Shown here in pieces: positions 35,407 to 45,200 of a stretch of 64,000 nucleotides of DNA. The stretch is from the NCBI GenBank assembly GCA_039822785.1, contig JBCBMO010000007.1, forward strand, positions 124,001 to 188,000. Direction: 5' to 3'. The translations under genes and the position numbers were made by a program. The notes under the pieces were generated by a model that saw only the letters and a list, made by a program, of their open reading frames with translations, was not told the origin of the DNA and made no database searches. The stretch comes from Thermohalobaculum sp039822785 (GTDB taxonomy: Bacteria; Pseudomonadota; Alphaproteobacteria; Rhodobacterales; Rhodobacteraceae). Within the stretch, counting starts at the first letter, position 1. Every line of letters begins with the position of its first letter.

Positions 35407-36838
35407 GAGCCACGCGCACCTCCCTTTGCCCGATATCGAGGCTCTCACCAAACGGATCGTGTCGACAAACGCGAATCTGGACCGGAGCCGCTTACACGAG
35501 GTCGAGACTGCGCCGCAGGCTCGACCGCCCCGGACGACGCCCGCGACGGGCGGCATGCGCGGGTCCACTCTGGCAGCCGGGCTCGCGGCTTTACCCCAAG
35601 CCCGGCGGCTCTCGCTTCAACGTCGCGCCCTCGCGCTCCAGGGTCTTCAGCCGCCGTTTTTCCGCGCGCAAGAACCGGGGCCCACCGCCGTCACACCGCG
35701 GATCGACGGGGCGGCGATGATCAGCTTCGCGTCCTACGACTATCTGGGCCTGTCGCGTCACCCGGCGGTGCTCGCCGCTGCGCGCGCGGCGATGGAGCGC
35801 GAGGGGCTTTCGGCCGGCGCCAGCAGGCTCGTGGGCGGCGAGCGGCCCAGTCACGCCGCGCTCGAAAACGCGCTCGCAGAGCACTACGGCACCGAGGGAG
35901 CGCTGGCCTTCGTCTCCGGTCACGCGACCAACATGGCCGTGCTCTCCAGCCTGCTGGGGCCCGGGGACCTCGTGCTGCTAGACGGCTATGCGCATAACTC
36001 GCTGTTCGAGGGAGCGGCCTTCTCCGGCGCCAGCCGTCGGACGTTCGCGCATAACGATCTCGACCAGCTTGAGCGGCTCCTGGCGGAGGGACGCAGTCAG
36101 CATCGCAACGCCCTGATCGCGGTGGAGAGCCTCTATTCCATGGACGGCGACAGCCCGGATCTGCCCAGGCTGCTGGAGATCCGCGATCGCCACGACGCCT
36201 GGCTGATGATCGACGACGCCCACGGCCTGGGCGTCCTGGGCCCCGACGGCCACGGGTTGGCGGCGGCGGCGGGCATCGATCCGGCCAGGGTCGATCTCTG
36301 GATGGGCACGCTGTCCAAATCGCTGGCCGCGACGGGCGGCTTCGTGGCGGGCTCCGCCGCCCTGATCGAGTTTCTTCGGTTCCGTGCCGCGGGCTTCGTG
36401 TTCTCGGTCGGCCTGCCGCCGGCCCTGGCGGCGGGCGCCACCGCGGCGCTGGCCACGCTTCAGCAGGAGCCGGAGCGCCACGCGCGGCTGGCGCGCAACG
36501 GTGCCCGCTTCCTCCACGCGGCACGAGCTGCCGGACTCGACACCGGGCCCAGCGAGGGCCAGGCGATCACCCCGGTGGTGGTTGGCAGCTCACTCCATGG
36601 CGTCGCCCTCTCGCAGCGGCTCTTCGAGGGTGGGATCTTCGCGGGCCCGATCGTGCACCCCGCGGTGCCTGAGAACGCCGCGCGGCTGCGCTTCTTCATC
36701 ACCGCCGAGCATACCGAGGCGCAGATCGACCGCGCCGTCGCCACGACCGCAGCGGCGCTCGACGATCTCGATGCCTGGATGGCACGGCAGGCCGCGACGG
36801 CCTCGCAACCGGCGAACGGCGTGTCTGAGTCACCCTAA
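35399..36838 (+). CDS. rkpG: RkpG-like alpha-oxoamine synthase (PLP)
   Basis: 479 residues of the AONS/serine palmitoyltransferase family of fold type I PLP enzymes. Visible are FASYDYLGLSRHP, SAGASRLVGGERPSHAALE, MIDDAHGLGVLG and the PLP Lys307 in TLSKSLAATGG. The family condenses an amino acid with an acyl-CoA or acyl-ACP, releasing CO2. The first ~85 residues are an extension beyond a typical AONS. RkpG is required for K-antigen in rhizobia. Following rkpA directly (8-base overlap, GAGAGAG Shine-Dalgarno inside the rkpA end), it probably takes the RkpA acyl product, giving a 3-oxo sphinganine-like lipid; the amino acid used is unknown. Confidence 0.9.
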   Translation: MAESHAHLPLPDIEALTKRIVSTNANLDRSRLHEVETAPQARPPRTTPATGGMRGSTLAAGLAALPQARRLSLQRRALALQGLQPPFFRAQEPGPTAVTPRIDGAAMISFASYDYLGLSRHPAVLAAARAAMEREGLSAGASRLVGGERPSHAALENALAEHYGTEGALAFVSGHATNMAVLSSLLGPGDLVLLDGYAHNSLFEGAAFSGASRRTFAHNDLDQLERLLAEGRSQHRNALIAVESLYSMDGDSPDLPRLLEIRDRHDAWLMIDDAHGLGVLGPDGHGLAAAAGIDPARVDLWMGTLSKSLAATGGFVAGSAALIEFLRFRAAGFVFSVGLPPALAAGATAALATLQQEPERHARLARNGARFLHAARAAGLDTGPSEGQAITPVVVGSSLHGVALSQRLFEGGIFAGPIVHPAVPENAARLRFFITAEHTEAQIDRAVATTAAALDDLDAWMARQAATASQPANGVSESP

Positions 36839-37008
36839 GCGGTGCCCCGGCTCGCGAATAGCCGCAACTAGAGGGCCGACGCTCGCCGGACGCTCCAGGA
36901 CCTGCGACCGCCGGGCAGGCCCGCGCGATGACGACAATGGCCGCCGGCCGCAGCGCCGGCATCGACGCCTCGCAGTCGCGCGCGCGGTGACTGCAGCCAC
37001 GACTGGCC

Positions 37009-37803
37009 TCAGCGGTCAGGGGAGGGCGCCACGGTGGCGGGCAGCGCCGCAATCGCCCAATCGCCGAGCCGCCCCGGCAGCACCGCGCCCGCCGCGGCCA
37101 ACGTGGCGAGGCCCAGTGGAAAGCGCAGACGGCGCTGCCCGCGGCCGACCGCCTGCGCGATGCGGTGGGCCGCCCAGGCGGCCTCACACTCCTGCGGCCG
37201 GGGGCCGTGGTGGCGCGCCGACATGGGGCTGGTGACAAAGCCTGGCTCCACCAGCGTCACGGTCACGCCGCTGCCTTTGAGCGCCGCCCTCATCGCCAGG
37301 CCCCAGGCCGCCAGCCCCGCCTTGCTGGCACTGTAGCCTGGCAGCGCGGCCTGTGGCAGCACGCCGGCGAGGGAGCTCACCAGCCCGATCCGCCCCGCGC
37401 CGCGCCCCGTCATCCGCGGCAAGAGCGGCTCGACCGTATGGGCCACGCCCACCAGGTTGACCGCCACCAGCCGCGCGAGCGTGCCCGGCCGCTCCGGCAG
37501 CGCCACCCCGGCCTCGGCCCCCGCGGCCTGTCCGGCATTGGCGATGACCGTGCCGACGGGCGCGAAATCGTCAAAGGCGGTCAGCACCTGCGCCATCGCG
37601 GCCGCATCGCGCACATCCACCGCCGCCGTCTGCACCTCAGCCCCGCGCGCCGCCGCCACCGCGGCAGCATCCGCCAGGCGCGCCGCATCGCGGCCCAGCA
37701 ACAGCATCGTAACCCCCGGCCCCGCATAGTCCGCCGCGAGGGCGCGGCCGATGCCGCCCGACGCCCCGGTCAACACGAGTGAGCCGTATGTCCGCGTCCC
37801 CAT
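37009..37803 (-). CDS. rkpH: RkpH-like short-chain dehydrogenase/reductase
   Basis: 264 residues of a classical SDR with LTGASGGIGRALA, IANAG, Ser143/144, Tyr157 and Lys161 (YSASK) all intact. The last ~40 residues are hydrophobic, like the membrane-associated C-terminus of 3-ketosphinganine reductases. In rhizobia RkpH accompanies RkpA and RkpG. A natural role is to reduce the 3-oxo product of the oxoamine synthase. It is on the opposite strand, convergent with rkpG (170 bases between stops). Its start region overlaps the 5' end of the divergent kpsS frame. Confidence 0.87.
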   Translation of the reverse strand: MGTRTYGSLVLTGASGGIGRALAADYAGPGVTMLLLGRDAARLADAAAVAAARGAEVQTAAVDVRDAAAMAQVLTAFDDFAPVGTVIANAGQAAGAEAGVALPERPGTLARLVAVNLVGVAHTVEPLLPRMTGRGAGRIGLVSSLAGVLPQAALPGYSASKAGLAAWGLAMRAALKGSGVTVTLVEPGFVTSPMSARHHGPRPQECEAAWAAHRIAQAVGRGQRRLRFPLGLATLAAAGAVLPGRLGDWAIAALPATVAPSPDR

Positions 37804-39221
37804 CGCCGCCTTCCGTCCCGACCGTTCTGCCCCTGGGCCAGCCGGCGACTGCACCCGCGACCCAGGGCACAGCATCGCCCGGCACCGTTACCGCCGCGGT
37901 TAACGGCGTGAAAAGGATCCGGCCCGACGCGGGGCCGCGCACGATCCTGATGCTCCAGGGCCCAGCCAGCGCGCTCTGGCGGGAGGTGCGCGATGCGCTC
38001 ACCGCCCAGGGGCACCGGGTGCTCCATGTCGCGCTCGCCCTCGGCGATGTCGTCTACTGGCGCCGCCGCGGGATGATCGCCTATCGCGGCACCCTCGACG
38101 ACTGGCCCGCCTGGCTCGAGAGCCTGATCCTGCGCGAGGGGATCGACGATCTTCTCTATTTCGCCGACTGCCTGCCCTATCACCGCACGGCGGCGGAGCT
38201 GGCGGCGCGCCGGGGCCTGCGCGCCTGGGCGGTGGAGAACGGCTATCTGCGCCCCGACTGGCTGACGCTGGAGCCCTTCGGCATGGGCCGCCATTCGCGC
38301 TTCGCCCGATGTCCCGACCGGATCGTCGCCCTGGCCGAAGGGCAGCCGCCCGCCTCGCTCGACAGTGCCTGGCCCCTGCCCTTCTGGGTGGACGCGATGA
38401 ACGAGATGGCCTTCAACATCGCCCATAGCGCCGGGCGCTCGTTCTTCCCGCACTACGACGACGACCGGGTCATCAGCCCCTGGCGGGAATATGCGGGCTG
38501 GGTACCGCATCTGATCCGCCTGCGCCGTATCCGGTCCCAGGCGCGCCAGGTAGAGCGACGCTGTCTCTCGGGCGCCGACCCCTATGCCGTCATCGCCCTG
38601 CAGATGGAGACGGATTATCAGATCCGGGTCTCCAGCGACTTCGCCAGCCAGGCGGAGATGTTGGAGATCGCGCTTCTCACCATGGCCCGCCGGGCGCCGC
38701 CGCAGATGCGCGCGGTGGTCAAGGTACACCCCTGCGACAATGGCCTGATCGACTGGTGGGCCGTGGTTGAGGGGCTCTGCCAACGCTTCGGGCTGGAGGG
38801 GCGGGTCGACGTGATCCGCGGCGGCCGCCTCGATGCGCTGCTGCGCCAGGCGATCGGGCTAATCACCATCAACTCCACCACCGCCGTCCATGCTCTACGC
38901 CTCGGACGACCGGTCATTGCGCTCGGAGAGGCCGTCTTCGACGTGCCGGGCCTCACCCATCAGGGCGGGCTGGAGACCTTCTGGGCCGCGCCCGAGCATC
39001 CGGATCCGGTCCTCTTCGACCGCTGGTGCCGCGCCATGGCGGCCGAGATCCAGGTGCGCGGATCGCAGAAACAGCGCCACGGCCGGCGGATCGCCGCGCG
39101 GGAGATCGCGCGCCGGATCACCCATGGCGACCGCTACTGGCGCCTGCACGACAGCCAGAACCCGCTCAGCGTCGAGCCCGCGGCACTGCCGGCGCCAAGG
39201 GTGGCTGCGACACCATCCTGA
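37788..39221 (+). CDS. kpsS: KpsS-like capsule Kdo transferase
   Basis: 477 residues from ATG 37788. The core matches E. coli KpsS: ILMLQGP near 57, YFADCLPYHRTAAELAARRG, WAVENGYLRPDWLTLEPFG, VKVHPCDNG, ITINSTTAVHALRLGRPVIALG and GLTHQGGLETFW. KpsS adds the first Kdo to phosphatidylglycerol at the inner face of the membrane; KpsC then extends the linker. The N-terminal ~45 residues are Pro/Thr/Ala-rich and overlap the divergent rkpH by 16 bases. A GTG at 37908 would give a protein closer to the family length and leave a normal promoter gap, so the start is uncertain. RkpJ of rhizobia belongs to the same KpsC/KpsS group. Confidence 0.88.
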   Translation: MSASPSPPSVPTVLPLGQPATAPATQGTASPGTVTAAVNGVKRIRPDAGPRTILMLQGPASALWREVRDALTAQGHRVLHVALALGDVVYWRRRGMIAYRGTLDDWPAWLESLILREGIDDLLYFADCLPYHRTAAELAARRGLRAWAVENGYLRPDWLTLEPFGMGRHSRFARCPDRIVALAEGQPPASLDSAWPLPFWVDAMNEMAFNIAHSAGRSFFPHYDDDRVISPWREYAGWVPHLIRLRRIRSQARQVERRCLSGADPYAVIALQMETDYQIRVSSDFASQAEMLEIALLTMARRAPPQMRAVVKVHPCDNGLIDWWAVVEGLCQRFGLEGRVDVIRGGRLDALLRQAIGLITINSTTAVHALRLGRPVIALGEAVFDVPGLTHQGGLETFWAAPEHPDPVLFDRWCRAMAAEIQVRGSQKQRHGRRIAAREIARRITHGDRYWRLHDSQNPLSVEPAALPAPRVAATPS

Positions 39222-39368
39222 GGCGCACGCGGCATTTCATCCTCGCCGCCGATTGCTGCACTGCGGTATACTCCACCGAGCAGCGGTCGTCCCGCAGGGG
39301 TCGTCCGACGGGCGTCTCCGGTCACACCGCCCCGCGGCCGGTGCCCCGCCAACACGGGAGAGGCCGCG

Positions 39369-42134
39369 ATGAGCATCCGCCATCTGGAGACCCTGTTCTC
39401 GCCACGCAGCGTCGCCGTCGTGGGCGCGACGGATCGCGCGGGGTCGATCGGCCGGATCGTCATCGAGCAGATCGCCGCCGGCGGCTTTGAGGGCACGGTC
39501 TGGCCGATCAACCCCAAACACACGGAGATCGCGGGCCTCAAGGCCTATGCCGACCCCGCCGCCTTGCCCGGCGCGCCGGATCTGGCCGTGGTCACCACCC
39601 CGGCGCGCACGGTGTCCGGCGTGATCGATGCGCTGGGCCAGGCTGGCTGCCGCGCGGCGGTGGTGATCTCGGACGGGCTCGAGCCCGGCAGCCCGCAGGT
39701 CAGCGAGATGCTGCAGGCCGCCACCGACCACGGCCTGCGCCTGATCGGCCCCGATTGCGTCGGCATCATCCGCCCCTGCCGCCAGCTGAACGCCAGCCTG
39801 GTGGAGCGGATGCCGCTCTCGGGCCAGCTTGCCTTTCTCAGCCAGTCCGGCGCCATCGTCGGCGGCGTCGTCGACTGGGCGCACCGCCAGGGGATCGGCT
39901 TCAGCCATGTGGTCTCGCTTGGCGATCAGGCGGATGTGGGCGTCGCGGATCTGCTCGACTACCTCGCCGCCGACGTCGAGAGCCGCGCCGTGCTGCTCTA
40001 TGTCGAGAGCATCGCCGACGCCGCCGCCTTCATGTCCGCCGCCCGGGCCTGTGCGCGGGTCAAACCGGTGATCGCGCTGAAGGCCGGGCGCCATCGCACC
40101 GCCCCGCGCTCGGCCCAAAGCCACACCGGCGCCATGGCCGGGACCGATGCGCTGTTCGATGCGGCCTTCGAGCGGGCGGGGATCCTGCGGATCACGAACC
40201 TGGAGGAGCTGTTCGACGCGGCCGAGGTGCTCGACCACAGCGGCAGCCGCAAACCGCTGCGCGGCGATCGCCTGGGGATCGTGACGAACGGCGGGGGCCT
40301 GGGCCTGCTGGCCGCCGACGCGCTGGCCGACAAGCCGGTCAGCCAGGGCGGCACCCTGGCGGCCCTGTCGCCCGACACGCTGACGGCGCTTGACGAGGCG
40401 CTGCCGCCGGACTGGTCGCGCACCAACCCCGCCGACATCATCGGCGACGCCCCGCCCGAGCGTTATGCGGCGACCACCGCGGCCATGCTCGCCGACCCCG
40501 GCGTCGACGCGGTGCTCGCGCTGCACAGTCCCACGGCGCTGGTCTCCAGCACCGACGCGGCGCAGGCCGTCATCGACGCGGTCAAGGCGCACCGCAGGGG
40601 CAGACCGCACCCAAAGCCCGTCTTCGCCAACTGGCTGGGCGAGCAAGCGGCAGACAGCGCCCGCGCCGCCCTGGAAGGCGCCGATATCCCCAGCTTCAAA
40701 ACCCCGGCGGAGGCCGTGCGCGCCTTTGGCTACCTGGTCCGCCGCCGGCGCCTGCTCGAAAAACTCTCGCGCGTCCCCCCCTCCCAGCCCGCGGGCATGG
40801 TGCCGGACTGGGCCGCCGCCCGCCGTCCGATCGAGGCTGCGGCGGCCCGCGGCACGCGTCTGCTGAACGAGGCGGAGGCCAAGGCCGTGCTCGCCGCCGC
40901 CGGCATCCCCACCGTCCGCACGGCACCCGCCGCCACGCCGGAGGAGGCACGCCTCCTGGCCGAAGGCATGGCCGCCGAGGGTATCCGCCGCTTCGCCCTC
41001 AAGATCCTGTCCGATGACATCCCGCACAAGTCCGACTACGGCGGCGTCGTCCTCGACATTGAGGGGCCGGAGGAGATGGAGGCCGCGGCCACCCGCATGC
41101 TGGCCGAGGTCGCGCGCCGCGCGCCCCATGCCCGGATTAGCGGCCTCAGCGTCCAGGAGATGCGCCGGGTGAAGAACGCGCATGAGCTGATCTGCGGCAT
41201 CTCCGACGACCCGGTCTTTGGCCCCGCGATCCTGTTCGGGCGCGGCGGCACGGCGGTGGAGGTGGTGAACGACAAGGCCCTTGGCCTGCCGCCCCTCGAC
41301 ATGGCCCTGGCGGAGGATCTGATCGACGCCACCCGGATCTCACGCCTGCTGGCGGGCTATCGCCAGCGCGCCGCCGCCAACCGCCACGCCATCGCCTCGG
41401 TCCTGGTGCGCCTGGCCGAGATGGCGCGGGCCCTGCCGATGATCACCGAACTCGACATCAACCCGCTCCTGGCTGACGAGCATGGCGCCGTCGCCCTCGA
41501 TGCGCGGATCGTCATCTCCCGCAGCCGGATGGATGCGCCGGTCCCCAACCCACGCCTCGCCATCCGCCCCTATCCGGTCGAGCTTGAGGGGATGCTCTCG
41601 CTGCGCGACGGCAGCGCAGTCTTCTGCCGCCCCGTGAAGCCGGAGGACGCGGGCCTGTTCGAGGAGTTCTTCGCCTCCGCCGATCCGCGCGATCTGCGCA
41701 TGCGCTTTTTCTCCACCATGCGCACCGTGCCGCCCGCGATGATCGCCTCGCTCACCCAGATCGACTATGCGCGCGCCATCGCCTTCATGGCCATCGACCC
41801 CACCGACGGGCGCATGATGGGCATCGGGCGCCTGGCCATCGACGCCAACATGGAGCGGGCGGAGTATGCCATCATGGTGCGCTCCGACCTGCAGGGCCTT
41901 GGCCTGGGGTATGCGCTCATGAACCGGCTGATCGACTATGGCCACGAGACCGGGCTGAGCGAGATCTGGGGCGATATCCTCAGCGAGAACGCCGGCATGC
42001 TGCGCATGGTCCAGAAACTCGGCTTCACCCTCCACCCCGACCGGGAGGAGGGGATCGTCCATGTCAGCCTCCTCCTCAACCCCGCCCAACAGGGCCAGAA
42101 CAAGCCCCAACGCCAGGGTGTGCCGGCACAGTGA
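39369..42134 (+). CDS. ADP-forming acyl-CoA synthetase-like / GNAT fusion (Pat-type protein acetyltransferase)
   Basis: 921 residues. The order is CoA-binding domain (1-130), succinyl-CoA-ligase-like domains (150-440), an ATP-grasp domain (about 490-710, with ILSDDIPHKSDYGGVVLDI as separate pieces), and a C-terminal GNAT domain (about 745-905) with LQGLGLGYALMNRL. Proteins of this shape (Pat/PatZ) acetylate acetyl-CoA synthetase and other proteins. His252 in SHTGAMAG sits where active ADP-forming synthetases carry the phosphorylated His. The ATG follows GGGAGAG. Its function could be protein acetylation, acetate-CoA ligation, or both. It precedes pyc by 88 bases on the same strand. Confidence 0.88.
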   Translation: MSIRHLETLFSPRSVAVVGATDRAGSIGRIVIEQIAAGGFEGTVWPINPKHTEIAGLKAYADPAALPGAPDLAVVTTPARTVSGVIDALGQAGCRAAVVISDGLEPGSPQVSEMLQAATDHGLRLIGPDCVGIIRPCRQLNASLVERMPLSGQLAFLSQSGAIVGGVVDWAHRQGIGFSHVVSLGDQADVGVADLLDYLAADVESRAVLLYVESIADAAAFMSAARACARVKPVIALKAGRHRTAPRSAQSHTGAMAGTDALFDAAFERAGILRITNLEELFDAAEVLDHSGSRKPLRGDRLGIVTNGGGLGLLAADALADKPVSQGGTLAALSPDTLTALDEALPPDWSRTNPADIIGDAPPERYAATTAAMLADPGVDAVLALHSPTALVSSTDAAQAVIDAVKAHRRGRPHPKPVFANWLGEQAADSARAALEGADIPSFKTPAEAVRAFGYLVRRRRLLEKLSRVPPSQPAGMVPDWAAARRPIEAAAARGTRLLNEAEAKAVLAAAGIPTVRTAPAATPEEARLLAEGMAAEGIRRFALKILSDDIPHKSDYGGVVLDIEGPEEMEAAATRMLAEVARRAPHARISGLSVQEMRRVKNAHELICGISDDPVFGPAILFGRGGTAVEVVNDKALGLPPLDMALAEDLIDATRISRLLAGYRQRAAANRHAIASVLVRLAEMARALPMITELDINPLLADEHGAVALDARIVISRSRMDAPVPNPRLAIRPYPVELEGMLSLRDGSAVFCRPVKPEDAGLFEEFFASADPRDLRMRFFSTMRTVPPAMIASLTQIDYARAIAFMAIDPTDGRMMGIGRLAIDANMERAEYAIMVRSDLQGLGLGYALMNRLIDYGHETGLSEIWGDILSENAGMLRMVQKLGFTLHPDREEGIVHVSLLLNPAQQGQNKPQRQGVPAQ

Positions 42135-42222
42135 CGCCGCCCGCCCCGCGCGACCGCGCCGCCTTGCTGCATCTGTCGGGCAGGCGCTAGGGGAGAGGAT
42201 ACCTGCCTGACGGAGACGCCCA

Positions 42223-45200
42223 ATGCCCCAGTTCCAGAAGATCCTGGTCGCCAATCGCGGCGAAATCGCTATCCGCGTCCTGCGCGCCGCCAATGAATTG
42301 GGCAAGCAAACCGTCGCCATCTACGCGGAGGAGGACAAGCTCGCGCTCCACCGCTTCAAGGCCGACGAGGCCTATCAGGTGGGCCGTGGGAAAGGGCCCA
42401 TCGCCGCCTATCTCGACATTCCCGACGTGATCCGGATCGCCAAGAAGGCGGGCGCCGACGCGATCCACCCCGGCTATGGCTTCCTGTCGGAGAACCCGGA
42501 CTTCGTCGACGCCTGCACCGCCGCCGGCATCGCCTTTATCGGCCCCAAGGCCGAGACGATGCGGATGCTGGGCGACAAGGCCTCCGCCCGCCGGGCCGCC
42601 GTGGCCGCCGGGGTCCCGGTCGTGCCCGCCTCCGCCGTCCTGCCGGACCCGGAGACGGGGATGGAGACGATCGAGGCTGCGGCCGAGGAAGTCGGCTACC
42701 CGATGATGCTCAAAGCCTCCTGGGGCGGCGGCGGGCGCGGCATGCGGCCGATCCTGAGCCCCGAGGAGCTGGAGGCCAAGGTGACCGAAGGCAGGCGGGA
42801 GGCCGAGGCCGCCTTCGGCAACGGGGAGGGGTACTTGGAGCGCATGATCCAGCGCGCCCGCCACGTGGAGGTGCAGATCCTCGGCGACCGCCACGGCGCG
42901 ATCTATCACCTCTGGGAGCGCGACTGCTCGGTCCAGCGGCGCAACCAGAAGGTCGTCGAGCGCGCCCCCGCGCCATACCTGAGCGACGCCCAGCGCGCCG
43001 AAATCTGCGAGCTCGGCCTCAAGATCGCGCGCCATGCGAACTATCAGTGCGCAGGCACGGTCGAGTTCCTGCAGGATGCCGACACCGGCGACTTCTTCTT
43101 CATCGAGGTAAACCCCCGCATCCAGGTCGAGCACACCGTGACCGAGGAGGTCACCGGCATCGACATCGTGAAGGCCCAGATCCGCATCACCGAGGGCGCA
43201 ACGCTGGAGGAGGCGACCGGCAAGCCCGACCAAGCCTCGGTCGAGCTCTCGGGCAACGCCATCCAGTGCCGGATCACCTCGGAGGATCCGCTCAACAACT
43301 TCATCCCCGACTATGGCCGCATCACCGCCTATCGCGGCGCCACCGGGTTCGGCATCCGGCTCGACGGGGGCACGGCCTACTCGGGCGCGGTGATCACCCG
43401 CTTCTACGACAGCCTGCTGGAGAAGGTGACCGCCTGGGCGCCCACGCCGGAGGAGGCGGTGGCCCGCATGGACCGCGCCCTGCGCGAGTTCCGGATCCGC
43501 GGCGTGGCGACCAACATCGTGTTCGTCGAGAACCTGCTGCGCCACCCGCAGTTCGTGGACATGAGCTACACCACGACCTTCATCGACACGACGCCGGCGC
43601 TATTCGACTTTCAGAAGCGCCGCGACCGGGCGACCCGGCTGCTGACCTACATCGCCGACATCACCGTGAACGGCCATCCGGAGGTCGCGGGCCGCGGCGC
43701 GCCGGTCAAGGTCGCCCCGCCGGAGCCCCCGGAACTGCCTGACACCCCGCCCCAGATGGGCTGGAAGCAGAAGCTGGACGCCGAGGGCCCCAAGGCCGTG
43801 GCCGATGCCATGCTCGCCTCCACCGCGCTCTTGATGACCGACACGGCCATGCGCGACGGGCACCAGAGCTTGCTGGCCACCCGCATGCGCTCGCTCGACC
43901 TGATCCGCGTAGCACCGGCCTACTCGCGGCTCACGCCCCAGCTCTTCTCGGTCGAATGCTGGGGCGGCGCCACCTTCGATGTGGCCTATCGCTTCCTGCA
44001 GGAATGCCCCTGGCAGCGCCTGCGCGAGATCCGGGCGGCGATGCCCAACATGCTGACCCAGATGCTGGTGCGGGCCTCCAACGGCGTGGGTTACACCAAC
44101 CTGCCGGACAATGTCGTCCAGCACTTCGTCCACCAGGCCGCCGACACCGGCATGGACCTGTTCCGCGTCTTCGACCCGCTCAACTGGGTCGAGAACATGC
44201 GCGTCTGCATGGATGCGGTGCTGGAGAGCGGCAAGATCCTGGAGGCCGCCGTCTGCTACACCGGCGACATCGACGACCCGGACCGGGCGAAGTACTCGCT
44301 CAAGTACTACGTCGACCTTGCCAAGGAGTTGGAGGCCGCCGGCGCGCATATCCTCTGCATCAAGGACATGGGCGGGCTGGTGAAGCCCCAGGCCGCGGCA
44401 AAGCTCGTGCGTGCGCTCAAATCCGAGATCACGATCCCGATCCACTTCCACACCCACGACACCTCCGGCGTCTCGGCGGCCTCGGTCCTGATGGCGGCGG
44501 AGGCCGGGGTCGATGCCGCCGACGGCGCCATGGACACCATGTCGGGCCTCACCTCCCAACCGCCGCTTGGCTCCATCGTCGAGGCACTGCGTCACTCGCC
44601 GCGCGACACGGGCCTCGATCCCGCCGCCCTGCGCACCATCGCCCGGTACTGGGAGGGCGCGCGCCGCCAATACGCCGCCTTCGAGCCGGACATCCGCTCC
44701 GGCAGTGCAGAGGTCTATCTGCACGAGATGCCCGGCGGCCAGGTAACGAACCTGCGCGCCCAGGCGCGATCGATGGGGCTTGAGGATCGGTGGGAGGAGA
44801 TCGCCCGCACCTATGCCGACGTAAACGCCATGTTCGGCGACGTGATCAAGGTGACGCCCATCGCCAAGACCGTGGGCGACATGGCCCTCTCGATGGTCGC
44901 CGCGGGCCTGACCCGCGCGGACGTGGAGGCCCCGGGCACCGAGGTCAGCTTCCCAGACAGTGTCGTGACCTTCTTCAAGGGCGCCGTCGGCCAGCCCCCC
45001 GGCGGCTTCCCCGAGACGCTACAGGCGAAGGTTCTGGCAGGCGCCGATCCCATCACGGTGCGCCCCGGCAGCCTGATGGAGCCTGCGGATCTGGAGGATG
45101 CGCGGACCGAAGCCTCCGGCCAGATGGAGGGGGCGACGGTCGATGACGAGGACCTGTCCTCCTACCTCATGTATCCCAAGGTCTACCTCGACTACATGGG

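Noticed and set aside
39237..41183. A 648-codon minus-strand open frame opposite the Pat-type gene, and similar ones at 42187-43545 (minus) and 54434-56041 (plus)
   Set aside because: All are antisense to clearly recognisable proteins and carry no domain motif.
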